From the NCBI GenBank assembly GCA_023390055.1, contig JAEWDP010000155.1, positions 1 to 64,000 of the forward strand: a stretch of 64,000 bases of DNA, in the 5' to 3' direction. Both the position numbers and the translations under genes were made by a program. This stretch comes from Pseudomonadota bacterium. GTDB lineage: Bacteria; Pseudomonadota; Alphaproteobacteria; Rhizobiales; Rhizobiaceae. Shown here one piece after another: positions 45,196-54,322 of the stretch (position 1 is the first letter of the stretch; each line of letters begins with the position of its first letter). The notes beneath the pieces are model-generated. The model made no database searches. It saw nothing but the letters and a program-made list of their open reading frames with translations, and was not told where the DNA came from.

Positions 45196-45612
45196 ATGTC
45201 GTCCATGAAGCGCTCTTGCGCCACATGTCTGATGCTGCTGATAACGACAGCAGGACCGCTTATTGCCCAGGAAACGGGGGCCGTGCCCGCACCAGCGCCG
45301 GTGCAGAAATCGGCTCCCTATGATGCCCAGATGGCGCGGCTTTCGGAGATCCTGGGCTCTTTGCATTATCTGCGCAGCCTTTGCGGCGAGGAAGATGATG
45401 ATTGGCGACAAGCCATGCAGGAACTGCTCGATGCCGATACGGCGGGTGAACCGACCAGGCGCGAACGCCTTACCGCTGCCTTCAATCGCGGTTACCGTTC
45501 GTTTGCGTCGCTACATACGACCTGTAGCGATACTGCAAGGGCCGCGGAGGAGCGTAACCGTAACGAAGGCGCAACACTTGCGGCAGAAATTGCTGGCCGC
45601 TTCGGAAATTAG
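45196..45612 (+). CDS. TIGR02301 family periplasmic protein
   Basis: Protein of 138 residues with a Sec signal peptide (about 1-25, cleaved near LIAQ-E). The mature part contains SEILGSLHYLRSLCGEEDDDWR and the final two Cys, matching TIGR02301, an alphaproteobacterial family of unknown function. The Cys at 62 and 109 may form a disulfide in the periplasm. It follows the NUDIX gene on the same strand. Confidence 0.85.
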   Translation: MSSMKRSCATCLMLLITTAGPLIAQETGAVPAPAPVQKSAPYDAQMARLSEILGSLHYLRSLCGEEDDDWRQAMQELLDADTAGEPTRRERLTAAFNRGYRSFASLHTTCSDTARAAEERNRNEGATLAAEIAGRFGN

Positions 45613-45709
45613 GGCATTATTTACCTCTTTCGTCAGCAGGCCGTGTCGTTTTGATAAAAGGCTGCTAGAGTTCTTAACGGGAAAGTAACCCACGCGTACC
45701 GAGGAAGAC

Positions 45710-45970
45710 ATGATGCAGACAGGCCGCAACGATATCGACGACATGATTGTCCACGAGAAGATGCAGGTTGCCCTCGAATACCAGAATGAAGCCTGGGCCG
45801 ATGGTGTGGCAGACGGTATCGAACCCGAGATCATCGCTGATGCTGCCTTTGCCCTGGCCATGCGCGAAACGATTCGCATTCATGGTGAAAACGGTGCCGA
45901 GGCGATGCTCGACATGCTCCGTGAACGCATGGTTGCCGGGGAATTTTCTCCGGGGCGTGTCATTCAGTAA
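45710..45970 (+). CDS. hypothetical protein, 86 residues
   Basis: Small acidic, probably cytosolic and helical protein of 86 residues with no membrane segment. It starts with tandem ATGs after GAGGAAGAC. A segment with IIADAAFALAMRETIRIHGE suggests an amphipathic helix. I believe similar short proteins occur in rhizobia, but I cannot name a family. It overlaps in space with a longer frame (from 45747) that is not supported before 46014. Its neighbours are TIGR02301 and a secreted unknown. Confidence 0.65.
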   Translation: MMQTGRNDIDDMIVHEKMQVALEYQNEAWADGVADGIEPEIIADAAFALAMRETIRIHGENGAEAMLDMLRERMVAGEFSPGRVIQ

Positions 45971-46013
45971 TCGCCGAAGCATTCCCATGTGGGACGCACC
46001 GGAGCGCGTTTGC

Positions 46014-46712
46014 ATGTTAAAGCACCTGGCAATTGCCGTGATCGGCCTTATGGCGACCCTCTGTCCGCTTCAGGCAATCGCTTCATCCGAAATCGCATTA
46101 TCTGAAATCGGAAGTGGCGAGGAACCCTCGCAGCAAGACGACACAACACGTGAAATCCCCCTGCCCGACCCGCTGATTACACCTCGAAAGAGCGGGACAA
46201 GCACCTCCGAAGGCGAAGGTTGGGATAATGACACCGGATCAGAAGCGATCCACGGCGAAGTCATCCACGATCTTTCAAAACTGCCCGAACCCGTATTGCG
46301 CATGCGCAGGCTCATCGTCGAAGCTGCAGCATCCGGCGAACTCGAGCAGTTGCGGCCCTTGACCAATCCGGGGCCGCGCCAGGTTCAGGTCAACGGCGAC
46401 ATCAGCGACCCGATCGAAGCCTTGCAGAGCTTTTCAGGCGATCCGGAGGGCCAGGAAATACTGGCCATCCTTCTCGACATCCTGTCGACGGGTGCGGTGC
46501 ACCTTGACGCCGGAACGCCCGAGGAAGTGTATGTCTGGCCTTATTTTGCAGGCACGCCACTGTCATCGCTGACACCGCCGGAGCGGGTCGAACTCCTGCG
46601 AATCGTGACTGCGGGTGACCTTCTCGGAATGGAAGAGGGCGACAATTACAGTTTCTACCGGCTTGCGATCACGCCGGACGGCGAATGGAAATCATTTACC
46701 GGCGGCGATTGA
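46014..46712 (+). CDS. predicted secreted protein of unknown function
   Basis: Protein of 232 residues with a signal peptide (about 1-24, cleaved near AIASS). The mature part has an acidic, low-complexity start, then a more ordered part from residue 90 with IHDLSKLPEPVLRMRR and PEEVYVWPYFAGTPL. This last part suggests a domain with a conserved Tyr-Val-Trp-Pro. I do not recognise the family. The ATG at 46014 has GGAG about ten bases upstream; one at 45987 would add nine residues before the signal peptide. ygfZ follows. Confidence 0.75.
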   Translation: MLKHLAIAVIGLMATLCPLQAIASSEIALSEIGSGEEPSQQDDTTREIPLPDPLITPRKSGTSTSEGEGWDNDTGSEAIHGEVIHDLSKLPEPVLRMRRLIVEAAASGELEQLRPLTNPGPRQVQVNGDISDPIEALQSFSGDPEGQEILAILLDILSTGAVHLDAGTPEEVYVWPYFAGTPLSSLTPPERVELLRIVTAGDLLGMEEGDNYSFYRLAITPDGEWKSFTGGD

Positions 46713-46791
46713 AAAACAGCCACGCACCACTCTTGCCGCAGCGGCAGCAAACGCTTAACTCCTAAGACCGAGACAATTCGGGATTTTCGAC

Positions 46792-47637
46792 ATGCCTGCG
46801 GCCTATCTTCCAGACCAGCGCTTCCTTCGTGTCAGCGGACAGGATGCGAAACACTTCCTGCAAAACCTCATCACGACGGATATCGAGGCAATGCCGGCCG
46901 GCGATGTCCATCCCGGTGCACTCCTGACGCCGCAGGGCAAGATCCTGTTCGACTTTCTGATCTTTCGCGACGGTGACGACTTCCTCATCGAGACGAGCAA
47001 TCTCCAGATCGATGCTCTCTTGCGACGTTTGACCCTCTACAAGCTGCGCGCCGCCGTCGTTATCACCGCAACAGAAGATCAGGGTGTGACGGTTCATTGG
47101 GGTGAACCATCACATATCCAGGGTCTGATCGACATCCGCTTTGCCAAGGCGGGGATTACGCTTGGGCGCCATCCCGGAAAAGCCGACATCGGGGTCTCCG
47201 AGGGTGATTACGACGCCTTGCGCATTGGTGCCGGCATTGCCATCTCGGGAAGAGACTACGACCTTGAAGATGTCTTTCCGCACGATGTGCTTTTGGACGT
47301 CAATGGCGGGCTTTCCTTCAAGAAGGGCTGTTATGTCGGACAGGAAGTGGTGTCGCGCATGCAGCATCGCGGCACGGCACGGCGCCGCCTCGTCCACATC
47401 CATGCCGATCAGGATCTCCCGCACAAAGGCACCGCGATCACCGCGGGCGGCAAGCCGGTGGGGGCGATTGGAAGTGTCAGGGAAGGTTCGGGCCTTGCCA
47501 TCGTTCGGATCGATCGCGTCAGTGACGCGCTCAACACGCAAACGCCCATCCTTGCAGGAGAAATACCGATCACGGTCAACCTGCCGCAATGGAGCGGGCT
47601 GTCGTTTCCGGCCCGTGACGGTGAGAGCACAAAATGA
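46792..47637 (+). CDS. ygfZ: tRNA-modifying/iron-sulfur protein YgfZ-like
   Basis: Folate-binding YgfZ family protein of 281 residues, related to the T-protein of the glycine cleavage system. YgfZ supports repair or assembly of some iron-sulfur enzymes and tRNA thiolation by MiaB. The family motif KGCYVGQE (about 177-184) is present, as are LQNLITTDI and LTPQGKILFD. The next gene begins before its stop, with a 4-base overlap (ATGA). Mechanism is inferred from the family. Confidence 0.93.
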   Translation: MPAAYLPDQRFLRVSGQDAKHFLQNLITTDIEAMPAGDVHPGALLTPQGKILFDFLIFRDGDDFLIETSNLQIDALLRRLTLYKLRAAVVITATEDQGVTVHWGEPSHIQGLIDIRFAKAGITLGRHPGKADIGVSEGDYDALRIGAGIAISGRDYDLEDVFPHDVLLDVNGGLSFKKGCYVGQEVVSRMQHRGTARRRLVHIHADQDLPHKGTAITAGGKPVGAIGSVREGSGLAIVRIDRVSDALNTQTPILAGEIPITVNLPQWSGLSFPARDGESTK

Positions 47638-48248
47638 TCGCCAAGACGCCGGTACGTGCCTGGCAACGGATGCTTTCGGGGCGGCGTCTCGACCTCCTGG
47701 ACCCCTCCCCGCTTGACGTCGAGATTGGCGACATCGCCCATGGCCTTGCGCGCGTTGCCCGCTGGAACGGCCAGACACACGGCGATCATGCCTTTTCGGT
47801 TGCCCAGCATTCACTGGTAGTGGAGGAGATATTCCGGCGTTTCGGCAGTGAAAACTGCCAGTCCTGCCTGATGGCACTTCTCCATGATGCCCCCGAATAT
47901 GTGATCGGAGACATGATTTCTCCTTTCAAGTCGGTCGTTGGCGGCGGTTACAAGACCGTCGAGCGTCGCCTGGAGGCAGCAATCCACATCCGTTTCGGGC
48001 TGCCGGCACATGCGGACAAGGCGTTGAAGACGAGGATCAAGAAGGCGGACACGATCGCCGCCTACTTCGAGGCGAGCGAACTTGCCGGCTTCACGCCCGA
48101 GGAGGCCCGCAAATTCTTTGGCCAGCCACGCGGCATTACCCGCGACATGCTGCCGATCGATCCAATGCCCGTCCTTGAGGCGCAGCACCGGTTCATGACC
48201 CGTTTCAAGGAACTTGAGGAAGAAATCCGGCAAGGAGCAGTGTCGTGA
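47634..48248 (+). CDS. HD domain phosphohydrolase
   Basis: HD-family metal-dependent hydrolase, 204 residues. Likely metal ligands are the His in VAQHSLVV (59), His84-Asp85 (LLHDAPEYV) and a later Asp in KADTIAAY. It resembles YfbR-like nucleotidase families by motif spacing, but the substrate is not known. It overlaps ygfZ by four bases and the phosphatase gene by four (GTGA), so all three are translated together. Confidence 0.88.
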   Translation: MIAKTPVRAWQRMLSGRRLDLLDPSPLDVEIGDIAHGLARVARWNGQTHGDHAFSVAQHSLVVEEIFRRFGSENCQSCLMALLHDAPEYVIGDMISPFKSVVGGGYKTVERRLEAAIHIRFGLPAHADKALKTRIKKADTIAAYFEASELAGFTPEEARKFFGQPRGITRDMLPIDPMPVLEAQHRFMTRFKELEEEIRQGAVS

Positions 48249-48766
48249 CGGCAATCATTGTCTGCCCGCTGACGAAGATCGCCGAACTGGCTGTCATTCA
48301 CAAGGCAAGTCACATGATCAGCCTGATAGCCGATGGCCATGACTTTCACCGGCCAGCCGTCATCGCACCCGAGCGGCATCTGAAACTGTTGATGAATGAT
48401 ATCGCGTTTTCCGGAACCGGAGATCTCATTGCACCCGCATATGAGCATGTCGAACAGCTGATTGCATTCGTGCGCGAATGGGATCGGCAATCACCCATTC
48501 TCATTCACTGCTGGATGGGCGTTTCACGTTCACCGGCCGCTGCACTGATTGCAGCGCTTTCAATCCATCCCGAAGAGCACGACGCTGCCCTTGTTGCACG
48601 ACTTCGGGCCGCAGCACCGCACGCCACCCCGAACCCGCGTCTGATCGAATTCGGTGACCGGCTCCTGAACAGGAACGGTGAGCTGGTTGAAGCCATCAAG
48701 GGGATAGGACGCGGCTGCCACACGGATGGTCGGGCATCGTTCATTTTGCCGCTCAAGCCGGTTTGA
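48245..48766 (+). CDS. tyrosine phosphatase family protein
   Basis: Cys-based phosphatase of 173 residues. The signature loop is HCWMGVSRS, with nucleophile Cys89 and Arg95, typical of dual-specificity/tyrosine phosphatases. The rest of the protein matches a small rhizobial family of tyrosine phosphatase-like proteins. The GTG start overlaps the HD stop. The combination with ygfZ and HD hydrolase in one overlapping unit may reflect a shared but unknown process. Confidence 0.87.
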   Translation: MTAIIVCPLTKIAELAVIHKASHMISLIADGHDFHRPAVIAPERHLKLLMNDIAFSGTGDLIAPAYEHVEQLIAFVREWDRQSPILIHCWMGVSRSPAAALIAALSIHPEEHDAALVARLRAAAPHATPNPRLIEFGDRLLNRNGELVEAIKGIGRGCHTDGRASFILPLKPV

Positions 48767-48891
48767 GACACTCCTTCGCCTTTTGTTAAGATTGGCTTTG
48801 CAATTTGCGGAAAAGTCCATGCAGGTTTCTTGACCTTGCCGTCCAATGCTCCAATTACCGGTCTGGCTGGCAGGAGGAACAAGAGGCAGGC

Positions 48892-49785
48892 ATGGAACAC
48901 GCATCCGAGGCAGTTGTCGCAAGCAAGGCAGCGGCCGCCCAATTGTCAGCAATGGCAGTCGAATACTCGATCTCCATAGCGGGTGCGCTCATACTCCTGA
49001 TCCTCGGCTGGATTGCGTCGAGCATGGCGAGCCGGTGGGCTTTCAACGGATTGTCGCGTGTCCATGGCTTCGATGCCACGCTCGCGCAGTTTTTATCCAC
49101 CGTCGTCCGCTATGGTGTTTTAGTTCTCGTCGTTGTCATGGTGCTTGGCCAGTTCGGCGTCCAGACGGCATCAATCCTTGCAGCACTCGGTGCGATCGGC
49201 CTTGCCGTCGGCCTCGCCCTGCAGGGAACGCTTCAAAATATCGCGGCCGGCATCATGTTGCTGGTGTTGAGACCATTTCGCGTCGGCGAAGCAATCGAGA
49301 CCAGCGATGTCAACGGTACGGTTATCGATATCGGCCTGTTTGCCACCGAGCTCAAGACCTATGACGGGCTCTACAGGCTGGCGCCGAATTCAACCTTGTG
49401 GAATGTCCCGGTCACGAACTACAGCCGTCGCAAGACCCGCATGCATGATTTCAGTGTCCGTATCGCATATGAAGATGACATCGATCAGGCCCTTCGCATC
49501 ATGTTAGACCTCGTTTCAAACGACACCCGTGTTTTGGAAGATCCGGCGCCTGCCGCTTATGTGGCAGATCTTGCCGACAATGCCGTCATCTTGTCCATGC
49601 GCTACTGGGCCAACAGCGATGTCTGGTGGAACACCACCCACGACATCACAAAGGCCGTCAAGCACGCCTTTGATGAAAGTGGCATCACCATCCCCTACCC
49701 ACAGGTCACATACCATGCTCCTTCCGGACAGAGCGGACCTCCAGCACCGACAATGCCAGGATATCCGGAGCCGGAGCAGACCTGA
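48892..49785 (+). CDS. mechanosensitive ion channel family protein (MscS-like)
   Basis: Small-conductance mechanosensitive channel of 297 residues. It has three membrane helices (about 25-45, 63-85, 90-120), with the Ala/Gly-rich pore helix and the conserved LQGTLQNIAAGIMLLVLRPF, followed by the cytoplasmic beta domain with VNGTVIDIGLF and PNSTLWNVPVTNYSRR, and an alpha/beta C-terminal domain. The start at MEHASEAV follows AAGAGG; an earlier frame is less likely. A stem-loop follows the stop. Confidence 0.93.
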   Translation: MEHASEAVVASKAAAAQLSAMAVEYSISIAGALILLILGWIASSMASRWAFNGLSRVHGFDATLAQFLSTVVRYGVLVLVVVMVLGQFGVQTASILAALGAIGLAVGLALQGTLQNIAAGIMLLVLRPFRVGEAIETSDVNGTVIDIGLFATELKTYDGLYRLAPNSTLWNVPVTNYSRRKTRMHDFSVRIAYEDDIDQALRIMLDLVSNDTRVLEDPAPAAYVADLADNAVILSMRYWANSDVWWNTTHDITKAVKHAFDESGITIPYPQVTYHAPSGQSGPPAPTMPGYPEPEQT

Positions 49786-49795
49786 AGGCGAGGAC

Positions 49796-49832
49796 GCGGT
49801 GGGTTGATCATGCGAGGCGAGCGACCCACCGC
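49796..49832 (+). terminator. Hairpin after the MscS-like gene
   Basis: GCGGTGGGT (49796-49804) pairs perfectly with ACCCACCGC (49824-49832) over a 19-base loop, starting ten bases after the stop. The sequence that follows (CATCTTCACG) has little U, so this may terminate only with help from Rho, or stabilise the 3' end. Confidence 0.45.
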
Positions 49833-49989
49833 CATCTTCACGCGAAAAGCCGGCTGATCATGTTGCAAGCGCCCTTCGAAGCGACCCCAAATTCATGAAA
49901 TTCTAATCAGCGTACAACCACGGCCACGCCCTTTCCTTTCATTGACATGGCCCTGTATAAGCAATCCAGACACTTGCCGGGACGGATGA

Positions 49990-52704
49990 ATGGATCTTCT
50001 ACTCGTATTACTGGTGCTGCTTGCGATCATCTGGCAGCGCAAGACCTCACATCGCATCGCCCGGCTTGAAGACGACGTGGCGCGGCTTAAGGCGACGGCA
50101 CAGGCACCCCTTGGCGCAGATGAGGTTCTGTCCGTCTCAGGCGAGACGAATGCAATGGAGACGCTTTCGCCTGAACTGCAGCCTGCCGCAGCATCTGCGA
50201 AGGTATCCGACGCCGTTGAAGAATTTGCGAAGGCAGATGAAACAGGCGTCCTGCCGCAATCGGTACCCGACGACATCAAGGGGCATGAAGATCGCGAAAC
50301 ACTGGAAAGCAGTCTCGGCGCCCGCTGGGCCGTCTGGGTCGGCGGCGTCGCACTCGCGCTTGGTGGGATCTTCCTTATTCGTTATTCCATTGAAAGCGGC
50401 CTGATCGGTCCTCGGACACGGCTTGTTCTGGCTGGTATTTTCGGTGCCGCACTGCTTGGATGTGGTGAGATCGTGCGGCGGCGCATGGTGCCACAAATTC
50501 AGGATCGCTTCGGCAATGCAATGATCCCGGGCGCGTTGACGGCTGCCGGATCAATCACCCTTCTGGGTGCCATCTATGCTGCCCATGGTTATTATGGCTT
50601 CATCGGTCCGACCCTCGCATTTTCCCTCCTTTCTGCAGTGTCACTGGCAACGCTTGCCCTGTCGCTCCTGCACGGCCAGGCACTGGCCGGGCTCGGGCTT
50701 GGCGGCTCACTCCTGACACCGGCCCTCGTTGCGTCGACCGCACCCAACCCTTTGGTTCTTTTTACATTCGTGGCAATCACGTGGCTTGCCACGGCAGCCG
50801 CTTCGCGCCTGCGCCAATGGATCATTGTACCCACACTTGCCAATCTCGGGCTACTCGTCTGGGTCCTGGCATATCTGTTTCAAGCCTTTCCGGCAGATCC
50901 CTTGATGCCAACCCTTACGCTTCTCGTCATGATTGCCGGCACGGCATTTGTCTGGCCAGGTGCGTGGCGCAGGCAAGAGCCGCCACCCGAGGAGACATGG
51001 TGGCGTTTCCTGTTGCGCCCACCCTTGTCCATCACCCTCAGCGTGTCGATTGCGGTCGTCTTGCCGGCACTTGCCATCATTGCGGCCAATGACGGCAACA
51101 TCACCATGGCAGCTTTTGCGGCGGCTTCACTCATTGCCGGTCTGGCAGGTATCGGCGCGTTGCGCTCCTATGGCGTGTGGCCGACGATCCTGTCTGCGAT
51201 CACGGCAGTGTCCAGTACAGGCCTTGTTGCACTGATCCTTGCCGACTATGTGCCGCTTTCGCCGATCGACGGCCCGGTTCTTCCGCTGACATTTGGCCGC
51301 GAAATCGCGATAAGCCTGCTGCTTGGTGCAATCTTCACCTTCCTCGGCTTTGCTTTCCTCAGGCGCCATGGTGATGGCGACCAGAGACTGGGATCCCTCT
51401 GGGCCATCCTGATGTCTGCAGTGCCGGTAAGCCTTGCGACGATCAGCTTCCTCAATTTCGGCCTTTTGTCGCGTGACTGGATGTACGGGCTTTACGGACT
51501 GGCCATTGGCGCCGTCTTGCTGATGATTGCGAGATGGCGTTTTCAGGCAAGCCGAAGCGAGGATCTCGATTGGCCGGCCAATCTGGTCGCACTGGGTTCG
51601 TTTGCAGGATATGCATTTGCCCTTCATGCTGTGACAAACGGCATCACGACGACGATACTTCTGGCGGTTCTTGGCTTCTTCTATGTGCTGGCAACCAGAT
51701 GGCGCCAGTGGCCGGCCCTTCCCTTTGCAATGGCGGCGGCGATCATCCTCATCTTTGGACGCATTGTGTGGGAACCGACACTTGTTGGTCCGGGTCAGCT
51801 GGGCACGACACCGTTCTTCAACGCCCTTCTTCCCGGATACGGGATCCCTGCAATCCTGTCCGTCCTTTCAGCCTATGAAATGCGCAACTGGCGCGGCAGC
51901 CAGGCACGCAACGTCCTGCAGGCCCTTGCAGCCATCATGGTCATGACGACGCTTGCCGTCCTCGTCCGGCATGGCATGAACGGCGGCCTCCTCGACGAAC
52001 GGGTCCCAACCCTTGGCGAGCAATCAATCTATACGCTGATCACCATCGGCATGTCGGCAACGCTGATGACACTGGACCAGCGTGCGCCGAGCCCCGTCTT
52101 CCGCTATGGCTCAATGATTGCAGGCGCGCTTGCGACCCTCAACGTGCTGTCGCTGCATGTCGTGGCGCTCAACCCGTATTTCAGCGGCGAGAACACAGGC
52201 AACTGGCCGTTCGTCAACCTGCTTCTGATCGGCTATCTCTTGCCGGCCATCACCTATGCCGGGCTTGCCTACTTTGCCCGTGACAAGCGCCCCAGGCCCT
52301 ATGTGATGATGCTCGCCATCGCGGGAGCCGTCCTTGGCTTTTTGTGGGCGACCCTTTCGGTTCGGCGTTTCTGGCACGGCCAGAATATCGCCGACTGGAA
52401 AGGTTTCATGCAAAACGAGACCTATACCTATTCCGTCGTGTGGCTCCTGATCGGCGTTCTACTCTTGATCCTCGGCTCAAGATATGACGCGAGAAGCCTG
52501 CGCCTTGCCTCGGCCGGCCTTGTCATCATCACCGTTCTCAAGGTCTTCCTTATCGACATGTCCAACCTTGAAGGGATCTTGAGGGCCCTGTCGTTCATCG
52601 GCCTTGGTCTGGTACTGATGGGTATCGGCCTCTTCTACCAGAAGATCCTGGCCCGCAAGTCGACGATGGCGGCGACTGCAACAGGGTCCGGGTTCAAGGC
52701 ATGA
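49990..52704 (+). CDS. DUF2339 domain membrane protein
   Basis: Large membrane protein of 904 residues. An N-terminal helix and coiled-coil-like, acidic region (1-100) is followed by ESSLGARWAVWVGGVALALGG, a family signature, and then about 20 to 25 hydrophobic helices. DUF2339 proteins are widespread in proteobacteria without known function. The C-terminal part (VIITVLKVFLIDMSNLEG region) is conserved. A second ATG one codon earlier in another frame is not used. It overlaps the following HD gene by four bases (ATGA). Confidence 0.88.
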   Translation: MDLLLVLLVLLAIIWQRKTSHRIARLEDDVARLKATAQAPLGADEVLSVSGETNAMETLSPELQPAAASAKVSDAVEEFAKADETGVLPQSVPDDIKGHEDRETLESSLGARWAVWVGGVALALGGIFLIRYSIESGLIGPRTRLVLAGIFGAALLGCGEIVRRRMVPQIQDRFGNAMIPGALTAAGSITLLGAIYAAHGYYGFIGPTLAFSLLSAVSLATLALSLLHGQALAGLGLGGSLLTPALVASTAPNPLVLFTFVAITWLATAAASRLRQWIIVPTLANLGLLVWVLAYLFQAFPADPLMPTLTLLVMIAGTAFVWPGAWRRQEPPPEETWWRFLLRPPLSITLSVSIAVVLPALAIIAANDGNITMAAFAAASLIAGLAGIGALRSYGVWPTILSAITAVSSTGLVALILADYVPLSPIDGPVLPLTFGREIAISLLLGAIFTFLGFAFLRRHGDGDQRLGSLWAILMSAVPVSLATISFLNFGLLSRDWMYGLYGLAIGAVLLMIARWRFQASRSEDLDWPANLVALGSFAGYAFALHAVTNGITTTILLAVLGFFYVLATRWRQWPALPFAMAAAIILIFGRIVWEPTLVGPGQLGTTPFFNALLPGYGIPAILSVLSAYEMRNWRGSQARNVLQALAAIMVMTTLAVLVRHGMNGGLLDERVPTLGEQSIYTLITIGMSATLMTLDQRAPSPVFRYGSMIAGALATLNVLSLHVVALNPYFSGENTGNWPFVNLLLIGYLLPAITYAGLAYFARDKRPRPYVMMLAIAGAVLGFLWATLSVRRFWHGQNIADWKGFMQNETYTYSVVWLLIGVLLLILGSRYDARSLRLASAGLVIITVLKVFLIDMSNLEGILRALSFIGLGLVLMGIGLFYQKILARKSTMAATATGSGFKA

Positions 52705-53351
52705 TATCTCTCCTTGCCAAGTCCTTTGCGCCTCATGATGAACTGGCGGCACGGCTTCTGCCGCACGGTGACGACAATGATGACGGCTCCCATGACGCAG
52801 CCCACACTGTCCGCGTGTTTCGAAACGCCATGCGCATCCACGAGACGGAAGGCGGTGACGCAAGGATCCTCGCCGCCGCCGTCTTGCTGCATGATTGCGT
52901 GGCGGTCGAAAAGAACGCTCCGGAGCGGTCGAAAGCATCGCGCCTTTCAGCCGACAGGGCGGAAGGCATCTTAGGCGCGATGGGATGGGACAAGGATGAT
53001 GTCGAAGCCGTGTCCCACGCGATTGTCGCACACAGCTTTTCGGCCAATATCGCACCGGAAAGCCTTGAGGCAAAGATCCTCCAGGATGCCGACCGGCTGG
53101 ACGCGATCGGCATGATGGGTGCGGCCCGCTGCTTTTACATTGCCGGTCGAATGGGATCTCATCTCTATGATCCGATCGATCCGCTGGCCAAGGATCGTTC
53201 CCTTGATGACCGCCGCTTTGCAATCGATCATTTTTCCACAAAGCTCTTCAAACTAGCCGACGGTTTCCAGACAAAGACCGGCCGGGCACTTGCCAGCGCG
53301 CGGCACGCGCGATTAATGCATGTCCTAGAGCTCTTCCTTGACGAGATTTGA
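52701..53351 (+). CDS. HD domain phosphohydrolase, YedJ-like
   Basis: HD-type metal hydrolase of 216 residues. Metal ligands are expected at His31 or His35 (SHDAAHTVRV), His64-Asp65 (LLHDCVAVE) and Asp in DADRLDAIG. Motif order matches the YedJ-like group, whose physiological substrate is unknown. The start overlaps DUF2339 (ATGA), and the MOSC gene begins eight bases after its stop, so these are expected to be co-transcribed. Confidence 0.9.
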   Translation: MISLLAKSFAPHDELAARLLPHGDDNDDGSHDAAHTVRVFRNAMRIHETEGGDARILAAAVLLHDCVAVEKNAPERSKASRLSADRAEGILGAMGWDKDDVEAVSHAIVAHSFSANIAPESLEAKILQDADRLDAIGMMGAARCFYIAGRMGSHLYDPIDPLAKDRSLDDRRFAIDHFSTKLFKLADGFQTKTGRALASARHARLMHVLELFLDEI

Positions 53352-53359
53352 GAGGTCCC

Positions 53360-54208
53360 ATGCACATCAGTCAGCTCAACTATTATCCTCTCAAGAGCGC
53401 ACGTGCGATCACACTTGAGGAAGCTGTAATCGGTGCGACGGGGATCCCAGGTGATCGACGCATGATGATCACGGACGAAACCGGAATGTTCATCACCCAG
53501 CGCGATCTGCCGATCCTGGCAAAGCTTTCGGTCATCCCGCAAGCCAAATCCACATGGATTGCAATGGACGGCCAGGGACGCATAGAGGTCCACCATCCCG
53601 ATCGCCAAGATCGTCTTGACGTGGTCATCTGGAAATCGCCGGTCAGTGCCGCTGTCGCCGACACCGCGACCAACAACAAGCTGTCGCAATGGCTTGGTCG
53701 CCAGGTGCGTCTTGTGTTCTTCGACGAAGAGGCCCATCGCCATGCCAGCGAAGAATGGGCAGGCGACGGCACGTCCATCACCTTTGTCGATGGCTACCAG
53801 ATCCTCATCACGACAACCGCTTCTCTTGGAGCCATCAATGCCGACATGCGGGCGAACGGCGACGGTGAGGTCGGGATGGAACGGTTTCGCCCGAACATCG
53901 TCATTGAAACGGACGAGCCATGGGCGGAAGATCGCTGGGCTTCAATCGAGATATCCGGCATCACCTTCGACCTCGTCAAGCCGTGCGCGCGCTGTATCAT
54001 GACGACACAGGATCAAAAGACCGGCTCACGCGCGGTTGCCAGTCCCATGCCGTCGATGGGCCGTATGCGCATGTCGGCAGAACGGCGCGTTCCAGGGCCA
54101 CTATTCGGTTGGAATGCGGTTCCTCGCAATGACGGCAAGGTCAAGATTGGTGATCCGATACGGGTGACAGCGGAACGAAATACGGCCTGGCCGATCAGAC
54201 AACGCTAA
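53360..54208 (+). CDS. MOSC domain-containing protein (YcbX-like)
   Basis: Protein of 282 residues with an N-terminal MOSC beta-barrel domain (MHISQLNYYPLKSARAI) and a C-terminal MOSC domain holding the Cys-containing KPCARCIMTTQDQKTG motif that carries molybdenum cofactor in relatives. YcbX/mARC-type enzymes reduce N-hydroxylated bases with an electron donor. There is no fused ferredoxin domain here. The ATG follows GAGAGGTCCC; a TTG four codons earlier is less likely. It follows the YedJ-like gene. Confidence 0.9.
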   Translation: MHISQLNYYPLKSARAITLEEAVIGATGIPGDRRMMITDETGMFITQRDLPILAKLSVIPQAKSTWIAMDGQGRIEVHHPDRQDRLDVVIWKSPVSAAVADTATNNKLSQWLGRQVRLVFFDEEAHRHASEEWAGDGTSITFVDGYQILITTTASLGAINADMRANGDGEVGMERFRPNIVIETDEPWAEDRWASIEISGITFDLVKPCARCIMTTQDQKTGSRAVASPMPSMGRMRMSAERRVPGPLFGWNAVPRNDGKVKIGDPIRVTAERNTAWPIRQR

Positions 54209-54322
54209 TTTGGGGCTTGCCTTGGCCGGTTGATCCTGACTATCCTCGCTGACTTGTCAGACAACTTGCCATCCTTCGGCGCCAGCTCATCGTGGCGTTG
54301 CCACCTCAGGAAATTCCCCTCC

